A stretch of DNA of 64,000 bases, from the NCBI RefSeq assembly GCF_900113835.1, contig NZ_FOQV01000002.1, positions 310,001 through 374,000 on the forward strand. Reading direction: 5' to 3'. Positions 27,391 through 36,320 of the stretch are shown here, in pieces. The notes below the pieces were generated by a model. That model was given only the letters and a program-made list of their open reading frames with translations. It made no database searches and was not told where the DNA came from. The DNA is from Allobosea sp. OK403. Lineage in GTDB: Bacteria > Pseudomonadota > Alphaproteobacteria > Rhizobiales > Beijerinckiaceae. Position numbers and translations under genes: made by a program. Position 1 is the first letter of the stretch. Every line of letters starts with the position of its first letter.

Positions 27391-27786
27391 GTGAACATCA
27401 TCGAACAGCTCGACAAAGAGCAGATCGCCAAGCTCAGCGCAGGTCGCGAGATCCCGCACTTCCAGCCCGGCGACACCGTGCAGGTCAACGTCAAGGTCAA
27501 GGAAGGCGAGCGTAGCCGCGTCCAGGCCTATGAAGGCGTCTGCATCGCCCGCAACGGCGGCGGCCTGAACGAGGCCTTCACCGTCCGCAAGATTTCCTAT
27601 GGCGAGGGCGTCGAGCGCGTCTTCCCGCTCTACTCGCCGAACATCGACTCCATCAAGGTCGTCCGCAAGGGCAAGGTGCGCCGCGCCAAGCTGTATTACC
27701 TGCGCGATCGTCGCGGCAAGTCGGCCCGTATCGCCGAGCGCGTCGAGCCCCGCGCGCCGAAGGCCGACAAGGCCGCCGCGAAGTAA
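27391..27786 (+). CDS. rplS: 50S ribosomal protein L19
   Basis: A 131-residue L19, located at the 30S-50S interface. Conserved segments: [36 protein letters not shown] and [20 protein letters not shown] start at the GTG (27391) preceded by GGAGAGA, because [10 protein letters not shown] is the family N-terminus; the ATG at 27313 would add 26 unconserved residues. It is usually next to trmD, but here trmD is about 20 kb away and on the other strand. Confidence 0.96.
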   Translation: MNIIEQLDKEQIAKLSAGREIPHFQPGDTVQVNVKVKEGERSRVQAYEGVCIARNGGGLNEAFTVRKISYGEGVERVFPLYSPNIDSIKVVRKGKVRRAKLYYLRDRRGKSARIAERVEPRAPKADKAAAK

Positions 27787-27816
27787 GCTTCGGCTTCAAT
27801 CGCAAGAGATTTGGAA

Positions 27817-27844
27817 AACGCGGTCCTTCAGGGCCGCGTTTTTT
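27817..27844 (+). terminator. Intrinsic terminator after rplS
   Basis: Stem AACGCGG/CCGCGTT (27817-27823, 27834-27840), with extra pairing inside the loop, followed by TTTTTT. Confidence 0.85.
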
Positions 27845-27872
27845 CGTTTCCCGCGGCCTTCGGCATAACGCG

Positions 27873-27998
27873 CGCCGTCATCCCGGACGCAGCGAAGCGG
27901 AGATCCGGGATCCATCGTAGAGCCAAATCTGTCACAGGATTGGCCCTCCGATGGATCCCGGATCGGCGCCGCTACGCGGCTTGTCCGGGATGACGGCG
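27873..27998. repeat. Dispersed inverted repeat with CGCCGTCATCCCGGA ends
   Basis: The outer ends CGCCGTCATCCCGGA and TCCGGGATGACGGCG are exact complements. An inner GATCCGGGATCCATCG and CGATGGATCCCGGATC pair is also complementary. Same family as 15146-15231. Confidence 0.85.
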
Positions 27999-28040
27999 GA
28001 GGGAGGCGCAATTGCGGGATCCAGCTCCGCGAAGGCGCGC

Positions 28041-28439
28041 CTACTCCTGCGCTCCAAAGGTCATGTCGCGCCGGGCCGTCAGGATGCTGATCGAATAGCC
28101 GGCGATGACATCGACCAGGCACATCAGCATGATGATCAGGAATGTCCCGGTGCCGAAGGCTGGCAGCAGCAGGAAGGCAATGAAGCTGGCGAGGAAGACC
28201 AGCATCGACAGGCCGTGATTGAGGATCGAGTTCGTCTTGGCGCTGGCCGCGTTCATGACCTCGAAGAACAATATGGTCGTCGCGACGAAAAGCAGGAGCT
28301 CGCTCACCGTCAGCGAAAAGCGCACGCCCGACGGCAGGCCGAAGCCGAGGACCTCACGCCCCAGCGGCTGCCCCATGACGGCGATGACGACGGCGTATAC
28401 CAAGACCGCCAGCACCATGAAGGGAAAAGACCTGAGCAT
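28041..28439 (-). CDS. Small four-helix membrane protein
   Basis: 132 residues, four hydrophobic segments (about 5-23, 39-60, 72-90 and 94-116) joined by short loops. No family recognised beyond a general resemblance to uncharacterised inner-membrane proteins. The ATG complementary to 28437-28439 begins directly at the first helix; the longer frame adds 44 Arg-rich residues that do not look like protein. Convergent with rplS across the repeat. Confidence 0.75.
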   Translation of the reverse strand: MLRSFPFMVLAVLVYAVVIAVMGQPLGREVLGFGLPSGVRFSLTVSELLLFVATTILFFEVMNAASAKTNSILNHGLSMLVFLASFIAFLLLPAFGTGTFLIIMLMCLVDVIAGYSISILTARRDMTFGAQE

Positions 28440-28612
28440 CGCCACACCTCGCTTCGTCGCCTGAGCTCCGGCTCGGACGCACCGGTCCCTGCTTATCAGT
28501 ATGGCGGCCCGGAGGCATCTATCCCATCGCGGCATGCGCGCCACGCGCGGCTGCATCTCGCAGGCTCGCATCTCGATTGTCGCGCCACCTTAGAACTGCT
28601 AGACACTCCCTC

Positions 28613-28789
28613 ATGTCACTGCGTTCCGATCGATCGATGCTGCGCGTCTGCGCCGTCCAGGGTGAAGGCCATCTGCCTGCCCTGCCGACGACGCAGGACT
28701 TTGTCGCGCTCGACGATCACGCCCGCCTGCCCTGGCGCTTCTTCGGACGTTTCACGGCGTCGATCGCCGCAGGCCTTACGCGCGCCTGA
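28613..28789 (+). CDS. Possible small ORF upstream of leuC
   Basis: A 58-residue ORF (MSLRSDRSMLRVCAV...) between the membrane protein and leuC, in the leuC direction. There is no clear ribosome site, no leucine run of an attenuation leader, and no family match. It could be chance. Confidence 0.2.
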   Translation: MSLRSDRSMLRVCAVQGEGHLPALPTTQDFVALDDHARLPWRFFGRFTASIAAGLTRA

Positions 28790-28855
28790 GACCGGCCGTT
28801 TACGGTCGGCGACAGGCCGTTGCGCTGCGCCCTCCGGCATGAGCCGGATTCGTTC

Positions 28856-28914
28856 AAGACATCCCGATACCTGCCAAGACTTCCCGATATCCGTAAGACA
28901 TTCTCGGTATCCGA
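28856..28914 (+). repeat. Three imperfect 19-20 bp tandem repeats in the leuC leader
   Basis: AAGACATCCCGATACCTGCC, AAGACTTCCCGATATCCGT and AAGACATTCTCGGTATCCGA are consecutive and end 16 bases before the leuC ATG. A hairpin CCGGC-ATGA-GCCGG lies just upstream (28835-28848). The two-helical-turn spacing suits a regulator array, or the repeats may act in the mRNA leader. Confidence 0.7.
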
Positions 28915-28930
28915 CAGAGGCCACCACGTC

Positions 28931-30349
28931 ATGACGTCCAACGCCACCCCACGCACGCTGTACGACAAGATCTTCGACGACCACATCATCGACCAGCAGG
29001 AGGACGGCACCTGCCTGCTCTATATCGACCGCCACCTCGTCCATGAGGTCACGAGCCCGCAAGCCTTCGAGGGCCTGCGCATGACCGGGCGCAAGGTCCA
29101 TGCCCCGCACAAGACGCTGGCCGTCGTCGACCACAACATCCAGACGACGGACCGGTCAAAGGGCATCGTCGAGGAAGAAAGCCGCATCCAGGTCGAGGCT
29201 CTCGCGAAGAACGCCAAGGAGTTCGGCGTCGAGTATTTCGACGAGCTCGATATCCGCCAGGGCATCGTCCACATCATCGGACCCGAACAGGGCTTCACCC
29301 TGCCCGGCACCACCATCGTCTGCGGCGACAGCCATACCTCGACCCACGGCGCCTTCGGGGCGCTGGCGCATGGCATCGGCACCTCGGAGGTCGAGCATGT
29401 GCTCGCTACCCAGACGCTGATCCAGAAGAAGGCCAAGAATATGCTCGTCCAGGTGGACGGCACGCTCGCCAAGGGCGTCACCGCCAAGGACATCACGCTG
29501 GCGATCATCGGCGAGACCGGTACGGCCGGCGGCACAGGCTCGGTCATCGAATATGCCGGCGACGCCATCCGTGCGCTCTCGATGGAAGGGCGCATGACGC
29601 TGTGCAACATGTCGATTGAGGGCGGCGCCCGCGCCGGCATGGTCGCGCCCGACGAGAAGGCCTTCGCCTATCTGAACGGCCGCCCCAAGGCGCCCAAGGG
29701 CGCGGCCTGGGATGCGGCGATACGCTATTGGGAGACGCTCTACAGCGACGAGGGCGCGCATTTCGACCGCATCGTCCGGCTCGACGCCAACAACCTGCCG
29801 CCGATCGTCTCCTGGGGCACGAGCCCGGAGGACGTCATCTCCGTCGCGGGCGCTGTGCCCGATCCCGCCCTGATCGAGGACGAGACCAAGCGCACATCCA
29901 AGCAGCGCGCGCTCGACTATATGGGCCTGACCGCCGGCACCAAGATCACCGACATCCCGCTCGACGTGATCTGGATCGGCTCCTGCACCAATGGCCGCAT
30001 CGAGGATCTGCGCGCCGTCGCCAAGATCGTCGAAGGCAAGAAGATCGCGGGCTCGCTCGACTACGCCATGATCGTGCCGGGCTCGGGTCTCGTGAAGCAG
30101 CAGGCGGAACAGGAAGGGCTGGACAAGATCTTCCTCGCGGCCGGCTTCGAATGGCGCGAGCCGGGCTGCTCGATGTGCCTGGCGATGAACCCCGACCAGC
30201 TCAAGCCGGGCCAGCGCGCCGCCTCGACCTCGAACCGCAATTTCGAGGGCCGCCAGGGCTACAAGGGCCGGACGCATCTGGTCTCGCCGCAGATGGCGGC
30301 CGCCGCCGCTCTGGCGGGCCACTTCGTCGATGTCAGGCAGTTGGGGTGA
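28931..30349 (+). CDS. leuC: 3-isopropylmalate dehydratase large subunit
   Basis: A 472-residue LeuC, the [4Fe-4S] subunit isomerising 2- to 3-isopropylmalate in leucine synthesis. Cluster ligands are in WIGSCTNGR and [11 protein letters not shown]. The N-terminal [12 protein letters not shown] and [20 protein letters not shown] are typical. The ATG at 28931 gives the family start. leuD lies about 2.3 kb downstream, separated by five genes or fragments unrelated to leucine; all are on the same strand. Confidence 0.97.
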   Translation: MTSNATPRTLYDKIFDDHIIDQQEDGTCLLYIDRHLVHEVTSPQAFEGLRMTGRKVHAPHKTLAVVDHNIQTTDRSKGIVEEESRIQVEALAKNAKEFGVEYFDELDIRQGIVHIIGPEQGFTLPGTTIVCGDSHTSTHGAFGALAHGIGTSEVEHVLATQTLIQKKAKNMLVQVDGTLAKGVTAKDITLAIIGETGTAGGTGSVIEYAGDAIRALSMEGRMTLCNMSIEGGARAGMVAPDEKAFAYLNGRPKAPKGAAWDAAIRYWETLYSDEGAHFDRIVRLDANNLPPIVSWGTSPEDVISVAGAVPDPALIEDETKRTSKQRALDYMGLTAGTKITDIPLDVIWIGSCTNGRIEDLRAVAKIVEGKKIAGSLDYAMIVPGSGLVKQQAEQEGLDKIFLAAGFEWREPGCSMCLAMNPDQLKPGQRAASTSNRNFEGRQGYKGRTHLVSPQMAAAAALAGHFVDVRQLG

Positions 30350-30372
30350 AGGGTAAGCGGGGGGTAACGAGC

Positions 30373-30618
30373 ATGTCGAACGACCCCCGCGAAACCGCTC
30401 GCGCCGCCGAGGCCCAGGCCGCGCTCGACCGCGTCAAGCGCGACAGCGAGAGCCTGCTCGGCTCCTCCATGGGCCGCGCCGCCGAGCATTTTTCCGGCGG
30501 CGATGCGCCCGATGGCGACAAGATCGAGCTCTGGGGCCGGCGCATCGGCCGGTCCCTGTCGCTGCTCGGCGTGATCGTGCTGGCCTATTGGCTCGGCCAT
30601 CAATTGAAGATCTGGTGA
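30373..30618 (+). CDS. Small single-pass membrane protein downstream of leuC
   Basis: 81 residues: a charged, helical N-terminal part (about 1-55, Ala/Arg/Glu-rich) and one membrane segment (about 60-78, SLSLLGVIVLAYWLGHQL). Function unknown. It starts 23 bases after leuC and ends in a TGATG overlap with the metallopeptidase gene, so these are probably co-transcribed. Confidence 0.75.
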   Translation: MSNDPRETARAAEAQAALDRVKRDSESLLGSSMGRAAEHFSGGDAPDGDKIELWGRRIGRSLSLLGVIVLAYWLGHQLKIW

Positions 30619-31091
30619 TGGGAAGCGTACCTTCAGTCTCGGCCACGGCCAGTGCGAGCGCTCATGCGCAAGCCAGCTCCAGCATCGGTTGGGATAGCGC
30701 GAAAGCGCCGTCCATCGCCGAGTTCGAGATCTTGGCGCAGGCGGCGTTCGACCATTTGCCGGATGCTTTCCGCGCGCTCTGCAGCGACGTCGTCTTCAAC
30801 GTCACCGAGTTCCCCGAGGGCGAGGTGCTGAAGGAACTGGAGGCCGAGAGCCCCTTCGACATCCTCGGCCTGTTCAGCGGCATCGGCCTGCCGCAGCAGG
30901 GCTATGCCCCGCAGACCGGCCAGATGCCCAACACCATCCATCTCTATCGGCGTCCGATCCTCGACTACTGGGCCGAGAACGACGAGAGCCTGGGCGCGAT
31001 CGTCACCCATGTGCTGGTCCACGAGATCGGCCATCATTTCGGCTTTTCCGATGAAGACATGGACGCCATCGAAGCCGAGGCGGAGCGCTAG
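30618..31091 (+). CDS. Zincin-like metallopeptidase family protein
   Basis: A 157-residue protein of the MMP37/DUF1025-type minimal zincin family. The metal site HVLVHEIGHHFGFSDEDMDAIE (His and Glu of HExxH, with a downstream Asp) is at about residues 132-153. The preceding core begins EFEILAQAAFDHLPDAF. Proteolytic activity is predicted, not proven, for the family. The start overlaps the previous stop. A 28-codon degenerate copy of its 3' end appears 650 bases downstream, after the LysE gene. Confidence 0.88.
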   Translation: MGSVPSVSATASASAHAQASSSIGWDSAKAPSIAEFEILAQAAFDHLPDAFRALCSDVVFNVTEFPEGEVLKELEAESPFDILGLFSGIGLPQQGYAPQTGQMPNTIHLYRRPILDYWAENDESLGAIVTHVLVHEIGHHFGFSDEDMDAIEAEAER

Positions 31092-31111
31092 ATCATGCAG
31101 CGGAGCACTCG

Positions 31112-31744
31112 ATGATCGACGATCTGATCCGTCACCTGCCTGATCTGGCGCTGGTCTACTCGGCCTTCTTCCTGGCTGTCGCCAGCCCCGGCCCCAGCAA
31201 CCTCGTCGTCATGGCGACCTCGATGGAGCGCGGCCGGGACGCTGGCGCCATACTGGCGCTCGGCGTCACCGCTGGCTCGCTGACCTGGGGAATTCTGGCC
31301 GCGATCGGCGTCACCGGCCTGGTCGTGGCCCATCCCGGGGCGCTCTACACCATCAAGATCATCGGCGGGGTCTATCTGCTGTTCCTGGCCTGGCGTTCGG
31401 CGCGCTCGGCCATGCGGGTCGAGATGCCGCCGCCGAAAGCCGCCGTCTCGGGACGCCGCAGCTTCCTGCGCGGCTACCTCATGCATCTGACCAACCCCAA
31501 GGCGATCCTGAGCTGGACGGCGATCATCGCGCTGGGATTGCGCCCCGATACGCCGCCGGTCGTGCTCTACGCCATCATAGCCGGTTGCATGCTGATCTCG
31601 CTGGGGATCAACCAGTTCTACGCGGTGCTGTTTTCGACCGCCTCGATGATCTCCGGCTATCGCCGGATCCGCCGCCGCGCGGAGGCCTGTCTCGCCGCCT
31701 TCTTCACCTTCGCCAGCTTCAAGCTGCTGACCTCGCAGCTGTGA
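31112..31744 (+). CDS. LysE/RhtB family amino-acid exporter
   Basis: A 210-residue six-helix exporter, with VASPGPSNLVVMATSMERG (about residues 23-41) and MHLTNPKAILSWTAIIALGL as the two signature regions. Substrate unpredictable. It lies between the intact metallopeptidase gene and a duplicated fragment of that gene, suggesting it arrived with a local duplication. Second of three LysE paralogues here; the sequences are clearly different from each other. Confidence 0.92.
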   Translation: MIDDLIRHLPDLALVYSAFFLAVASPGPSNLVVMATSMERGRDAGAILALGVTAGSLTWGILAAIGVTGLVVAHPGALYTIKIIGGVYLLFLAWRSARSAMRVEMPPPKAAVSGRRSFLRGYLMHLTNPKAILSWTAIIALGLRPDTPPVVLYAIIAGCMLISLGINQFYAVLFSTASMISGYRRIRRRAEACLAAFFTFASFKLLTSQL

Positions 31745-31827
31745 AACATGTCATCGATCACGAAATCGGCCATGGTTCCGGTTTTTCCAACGCAGATATG
31801 GGCACCATCGAGCAGGCAGCGGAGTAA
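31741..31827 (+). pseudogene. Fragment duplicating the 3' end of the metallopeptidase gene
   Basis: The frame reads HVIDHEIGHGSGFSNADMG then TIEQAAE and a stop. It aligns without gaps to HVLVHEIGHHFGFSDEDMD then AIEAEAE of the intact gene ending at 31091. The HExxH histidines and glutamate are kept, but there is no start codon or N-terminal domain, so it is a non-functional remnant. The preceding LysE stop codon sits at its first bases. Confidence 0.75.
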
Positions 31828-31830
31828 GGC

Positions 31831-32604
31831 ATGATCGAGCCGAAGAAGCTGTGGTTCTGGCGCAGGATGATCGCGGTATCCCTCGATTTCATCCCAGTCT
31901 CGTTGATTTTTGTGGCGCTCTTCGTGATGCTCGTCGGCGGAAACAGCGACAAGGCGCGCTTGAGCGGATTTGGCGTATCCACATCCGCCTGCGCCGAGGC
32001 GAAGCCTTCCGCAGAGGTCGTCAGCGCCGGCGACCGGATGATGCCAGGAGTCGTCTGGAATGCGGCAGCGCTTTGTCGCGTGACGAGTTTCGGTGTCGCC
32101 GAGGATCGTTTCGTGCGTCTGGCCCGGATCGAACAGCCAACGAAAAATGTGACGACCACCCAAGCGGTCGCAGTCTCAGTGGATGCCTCGGGCAATCCGA
32201 TCTCGCCGTTTTATCTGGACTGGCTTGGTTTTCTGCTATTCCTCGCCGCCTACTTGGCCTTCGTGACCTCGCGCCTGCAAGCCACACCGGCGATGCGCCT
32301 GCTTGGCATCAAGCTCATAGGACAGGAAGGTGAGCGGGCAGGGTTGAAACCGGTCGCCTTACGGCTGCTCTATGCCTGCATCCCGCTGCTGGTCATCGTT
32401 GCAATAGGTTTCGGCAGCCTGTGGCTGATTGCGGTCAAAGGCATTAGCGGCTGGCTCATCCCGGCAGACTTGATCATGTCACTGCTGATCGGCTTCTGCT
32501 GGTGGCACCCCTACAGTGTTCGTCCCACGCTGCCACGTGCACCGCTGCACGACATTCTAGCGGGCACGCGGATCATCCGACCAACCGTTGATGCGTCTGC
32601 CTGA
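31831..32604 (+). CDS. RDD family membrane protein
   Basis: 257 residues, RDD-type membrane protein. The first helix carries the family Arg and Asp residues (WRRMIAVSLDFIPVSLIFV, about 10-28). Two or three more membrane segments lie at about 129-147, 178-200 and 206-228, with a ~95-residue soluble loop between the first and second helices. A PAMRLLGIKL segment precedes the third helix. Proposed functions of RDD proteins include ion transport; not established here. Base composition is noticeably less GC-rich than its neighbours. Confidence 0.8.
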   Translation: MIEPKKLWFWRRMIAVSLDFIPVSLIFVALFVMLVGGNSDKARLSGFGVSTSACAEAKPSAEVVSAGDRMMPGVVWNAAALCRVTSFGVAEDRFVRLARIEQPTKNVTTTQAVAVSVDASGNPISPFYLDWLGFLLFLAAYLAFVTSRLQATPAMRLLGIKLIGQEGERAGLKPVALRLLYACIPLLVIVAIGFGSLWLIAVKGISGWLIPADLIMSLLIGFCWWHPYSVRPTLPRAPLHDILAGTRIIRPTVDASA

Positions 32605-32645
32605 TCAGATATTTGAACTAGATACGCGAGAATAGGAGTTATCCC

Positions 32646-33248
32646 ATGCAGCCCTTCACCACGCTGACCTCTACGCCTGCGCCGCTGAAGGTGATCAATG
32701 TCGACACCGACATGATCATCCCCAAGCAGTACCTCAAGACGATCAAGCGCACCGGGCTCGGCACCGCCCTGTTCGCCGAGATGCGCTACAAGGAGGACGG
32801 CTCGGAGAACCCCGATTTCGTGCTGAACCAGCCGGCCTATCGCAAGTCGGAGATTCTGGTTGCCGGCGACAATTTCGGCTGCGGCTCGTCGCGCGAGCAC
32901 GCGCCCTGGGCCTTGCTCGATTTCGGCATCCGCTGCGTGATTTCGACGTCCTTCGCCGACATTTTCTACAATAACTGCTTCAAGAACGGCATCCTGCCGA
33001 TCGTGGTCAGCCCGGAAGATCTGGAAAAGCTCTTCGACGACGCCGATCGCGGCTCGAACGCGACACTGACGGTCGATCTCGAAAAGCAGGAGATCAAGGG
33101 CCCCGACGGCGGCACGGTGAAGTTCGACCTCGACCCGTTCCGCAAGCACTGCCTGATCAACGGCCTCGACGATATCGGCTTGACCATGGAGAAGGCCCCG
33201 AAGATCCAGGCTTTCGAGGAAAAGCTCGCCAAGCGCGAATGGGCTTGA
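32646..33248 (+). CDS. leuD: 3-isopropylmalate dehydratase small subunit
   Basis: A 200-residue LeuD, the swivel-domain partner of LeuC. Conserved parts: [41 protein letters not shown] and [18 protein letters not shown]. Length normal. A purine-rich AGGAG-like site precedes the ATG. It has its own upstream space after the RDD gene, so it may not depend on the leuC transcript. Confidence 0.96.
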   Translation: MQPFTTLTSTPAPLKVINVDTDMIIPKQYLKTIKRTGLGTALFAEMRYKEDGSENPDFVLNQPAYRKSEILVAGDNFGCGSSREHAPWALLDFGIRCVISTSFADIFYNNCFKNGILPIVVSPEDLEKLFDDADRGSNATLTVDLEKQEIKGPDGGTVKFDLDPFRKHCLINGLDDIGLTMEKAPKIQAFEEKLAKREWA

Positions 33249-33255
33249 ACCACAG

Positions 33256-33342
33256 CGTCATTCTCGGGCGCTGCAAAGCAGCGACCCGGGAATCTCCTGA
33301 ACGAGATGCTCGGGTCTGCGCTTCGCTTGCCCGAGCATGACG
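33256..33342. repeat. Short inverted-repeat element after leuD
   Basis: Begins CGTCATTCTCGGGCG and ends GCCCGAGCATGACG. An inner ATGCTCGGG / CCCGAGCAT hairpin overlaps its right end. Related in style to the elements at 8861 and 27873; fills the convergent gap between leuD and the DUF1501 gene. Confidence 0.7.
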
Positions 33343-33349
33343 ATCTCCC

Positions 33350-34609
33350 CTACCCCACCAGCCCCCGCATCGGCGCAAGCTCGCCGGTGCCCGGGAACAC
33401 CCGCTCCGCCAAGACCGGGCCCGAGAGCCCGAACAGCTCCGACACCACGCCCTTGGCTACGCCGCGGATGTCCGTCGTCGGCTTGAGATCGCGCTTCTCG
33501 TAGAGCTGCTCGGGCTTCAGGCCCGGCCAGTCCACGACCATCCGCCCGCCCTTGACCGCACCGCCGACAAGGAAGGCGATCGTGCCGGTGCCGTGGTCGG
33601 TGCCGACCGTGCCGTTGACCTTCGCGGTGCGGCCGAATTCGGTGACGACCATCACCACCGTATCCTTCCAGACCGGCTTGAGACCCTGCTCGAAGGCAGC
33701 CAGCGCGCCGTCGAGCCCTCCCAGCAATTGCGCGAGACGTCCTTTGGCCCCACCCTCATTGGCATGCGTATCCCAGCCCTCGAAGGCGAGCGCGGCGATG
33801 CGCGGCCCATCATCGGCGCCGACAAGCGCTGCCGCGCCCTCGGCGATGCGCTTCATGCCATCGGCACTGTCGGGCCCGCCGCCGCTGCGCATATCGCTAT
33901 TCATGCTGCTGCGCAGGGCGATGCCCTCTGTCTCGATCGCCTGCGAGAGCGCGCGCGCCAGTCCGGGATCGCGCTGGCCGTAGAGATCGGACAGGCGCTG
34001 CATCAGATCGGGCCCCGCGCGCGCCATGCGCGGCGGCGACCAGCCCAGGATCGGCGCCGAGCCGCGCACCACCAAAGGCGGCACCACGCCGACGCCGAGC
34101 ACGCCATGGCGCGACACCGTCTCACCGGGCGGCAGGTTCGCGATCAGGCGGTTGAGCCAGCCGCTATCGGTGTGGCCGGGACCGGCCTGCCCGCTTTCGA
34201 GTACGTCCTGCCCGTCGAAATGCGAGCGGTCGCGATAGCCCGTCGCCGCCGCATGCACGATCGAAGCCTGGCCGGAACCATAGAGCCGCGCCAGATTCGG
34301 CATGGCGGGATGCAGGTAGAAGAAGCCGTCGAGCGGCAAGGCGGCGTCGGGACCGTCTTTGGTCAGAGCGATGCCCTCGCGCAGACCGGCATAGTCGGGA
34401 TCGCCGATCGGCGGCACGGCCGAGAGGCCGTCAAGCGCACCGCGCAGCACCACGAGCAGGAAGCGCGGATCACGGCTGCCCGCCGCCGCATAGGCGAATT
34501 TCGGCACGAAGGACCAGGCGAAAAGCGCCCCCGCCGCGCCCAGAACCGCCCGCCGCGAGGGCGTCATCGCTTCGCAATCGTCGAGATCCGCCTTGGAGTG
34601 ATCAGTCAT
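33350..34609 (-). CDS. DUF1501 domain-containing exported protein
   Basis: A 419-residue protein of the DUF1501 family (sulfatase/alkaline-phosphatase-like fold). A Tat-type signal is near residues 16-40 (SRRAVLGAAGALFAWSF). Conserved stretches include FLLVVLRGALDGLSAVPP, YRDRSHFDGQDVLESG and VVMVVTEFGRTAKVNGTVGTDHGTG, whose metal-type ligands (Asp, His) suggest a hydrolase. Start at the ATG complementary to 34607-34609, behind AGGTGAG. It follows the DUF1800 gene in the same operon; the pair is recurrent in bacteria, function unknown. Confidence 0.9.
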   Translation of the reverse strand: MTDHSKADLDDCEAMTPSRRAVLGAAGALFAWSFVPKFAYAAAGSRDPRFLLVVLRGALDGLSAVPPIGDPDYAGLREGIALTKDGPDAALPLDGFFYLHPAMPNLARLYGSGQASIVHAAATGYRDRSHFDGQDVLESGQAGPGHTDSGWLNRLIANLPPGETVSRHGVLGVGVVPPLVVRGSAPILGWSPPRMARAGPDLMQRLSDLYGQRDPGLARALSQAIETEGIALRSSMNSDMRSGGGPDSADGMKRIAEGAAALVGADDGPRIAALAFEGWDTHANEGGAKGRLAQLLGGLDGALAAFEQGLKPVWKDTVVMVVTEFGRTAKVNGTVGTDHGTGTIAFLVGGAVKGGRMVVDWPGLKPEQLYEKRDLKPTTDIRGVAKGVVSELFGLSGPVLAERVFPGTGELAPMRGLVG

Positions 34610-34614
34610 GGGGC

Positions 34615-36111
34615 TCACCTCCGCTGGAACTCGGGCGACATCAGCAGCAGCGCCAGCGCCTGCGGCTTGCTTTCCGCCCGCGCCACGGTCTGGCGGGTCT
34701 CGGGCGAGGCGAGCGGGCCAAGGATGTCCTCGGTCAGCGCGCGTGGATCGGGCACGCTGCCGGCCGCCTGCCTGCCCCAGCCGGCGGCGACGTCGATGCG
34801 GGTCTTGATGCCCTCAGCCGAGGCCCAGGCGGCGTTGGTGTCGGGATAGCCATTGGGTCCCGACGGCTGCCAGAAGGGCTGGCCCATCACGCCGAGAGGC
34901 CCGAGAATCTGGCCGGGATCGGCCTTGCGGCCGAGCGCGCGATAGCTCGCGATCAAAAACTCCTGCGGCGAGCGGATCTTGGTCGGCTCGGCATTCCAGG
35001 CCGCGTTCGATTCGAGCAGCGCGCGCGAGACGGCGGCGAGATCGCCTTGCGTCCGGCGGAACACCTCCGACAGCGAGGCGACCAGGGCGGGCGGCGGCTC
35101 GTCGGCCACGAAATGCCGCGCCAGCTTCAGCGCGATGAAATCGGCGGTGGCGGGATGATGCGCGAGGTCGGTCAGCGCCGCCAGCCCCTGGCCCATGCCC
35201 GGCTGAGCATACTGCTTGCCGAGCAAAGGCTGCGCTCCGGGCTCGTGCAAACCGATATTGAAGGCAAAGGAGCCGGGAAAGCCCAGCACCGCCTCGCGCC
35301 CGACCATGGTCCAGCCCGTGATGACGCGAGCGAGATTGGTGACGTCGGCCTGGGAATAGCCGCCATGGACGCCGAGCGTATGCAGCTCGAGGATTTCGCG
35401 CGCCTGGTTCTCGTTGAGGCCCCGCCCGCGCTGTTTTCCGGCGGGCGAGCCCGGCCCGATCGAGAGCCGGTTGTCCAGAAAATCGAGCATGGCCGGATGG
35501 CTCTCGGCCGCGAGCAGCATCTCCTCGAAACGGCCGAAGATATGGGGCCGGATGGCTTCGCGCTCATAGGCCCCCGCCATGCTGCGACCGATATTGCTCT
35601 TGGTCGCCGCGATGCAGAAATGGTTCGACCAGAACATCACCAGCCGCTCGGCGAAACCGCTCTCGGCATCGAGCGCGAGCTGAACCCGGGCGACGATCTC
35701 ATCGCGATAGGTCTTGAAGGGCAGCGGCGGCTCGTTGGGAGGCTTGGCCGGCTGCGCCATCTGGTTTTGCTGACCGGCCGGGGGCTGTGGAGTGACCGGA
35801 GCTTGCGGGTTCTGCACGGCCTGCGGATTTGGTGGCGCGGCCGCGGCCTGCATGGCCTGCGCCTGCCCGGCAGCAAGCTTCGCCTCGCGCTCCATGCGCT
35901 CTCTGTCCTCGAAGGCGAAGAGCGCCGAGCCGATCTCGGCAACGCCTGAAAAGGGCGGATTAAGCGGCTGCGCGACGCCGCCGCGCGAGACCTCCGCGAG
36001 AATACGCTCACGCGCCCCACCACGCTGATCGCGCGGCTGCCCCGGCCTTGCGCCAAGGCCGAAACGCTGGAGTCCGATGCCGCCGGCGCGGCTGTCGTCT
36101 GGGGTCGCCAT
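34615..36111 (-). CDS. DUF1800 family protein
   Basis: A 498-residue DUF1800 protein. Family stretches: LQRFGLGARPGQ at the N-terminus, ERLVMFWSNHFCIA, AREILELHTLGVHGGYSQADVTNLARVITGW and HPATADFIALKLARHFVADEPP. A Pro/Gln/Ala linker sits at about residues 85-130. No signal peptide is evident. DUF1800 and DUF1501 proteins are encoded together in many bacteria and are presumed to act as a pair, possibly at the cell surface. Six bases separate its stop region from the DUF1501 start. Confidence 0.9.
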   Translation of the reverse strand: MATPDDSRAGGIGLQRFGLGARPGQPRDQRGGARERILAEVSRGGVAQPLNPPFSGVAEIGSALFAFEDRERMEREAKLAAGQAQAMQAAAAPPNPQAVQNPQAPVTPQPPAGQQNQMAQPAKPPNEPPLPFKTYRDEIVARVQLALDAESGFAERLVMFWSNHFCIAATKSNIGRSMAGAYEREAIRPHIFGRFEEMLLAAESHPAMLDFLDNRLSIGPGSPAGKQRGRGLNENQAREILELHTLGVHGGYSQADVTNLARVITGWTMVGREAVLGFPGSFAFNIGLHEPGAQPLLGKQYAQPGMGQGLAALTDLAHHPATADFIALKLARHFVADEPPPALVASLSEVFRRTQGDLAAVSRALLESNAAWNAEPTKIRSPQEFLIASYRALGRKADPGQILGPLGVMGQPFWQPSGPNGYPDTNAAWASAEGIKTRIDVAAGWGRQAAGSVPDPRALTEDILGPLASPETRQTVARAESKPQALALLLMSPEFQRR

Positions 36112-36255
36112 GCATGCATCTCCGATCGCGATTCGACCGAAACATCACGATACAAGGTCGATGCAAATAATGGCGAAAAACCGAGGGACATCGCGCCATT
36201 TGATGGCGAACGAAACAGCTGGTTTCTCATACGCCAGCCGGTGGAGCGGAACATG

Positions 36256-36288
36256 AAAAAGGCCGCCATCCCTTGCGAGGCGGCGGCC
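36256..36288 (-). terminator. Intrinsic terminator after the DUF4394 gene
   Basis: On the minus strand, stem GGCCGCC/GGCGGCC (36282-36288 with 36261-36267) followed by TTTTT (complement of 36256-36260), about 30 bases after the stop codon. Confidence 0.75.
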
Positions 36289-36320
36289 CTCCCGAATGGC
36301 CAGATCAGGTCGTCCCGGAC

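Noticed and set aside
28856..28914. CRISPR-like repeats before leuC
   Set aside because: Units are adjacent with no spacers, imperfect, and no cas genes are nearby.
31585..31740. Continuation of the metallopeptidase remnant frame upstream through the LysE gene
   Set aside because: Homology to the metallopeptidase begins only at about 31744; the upstream part is another frame of the LysE coding sequence.
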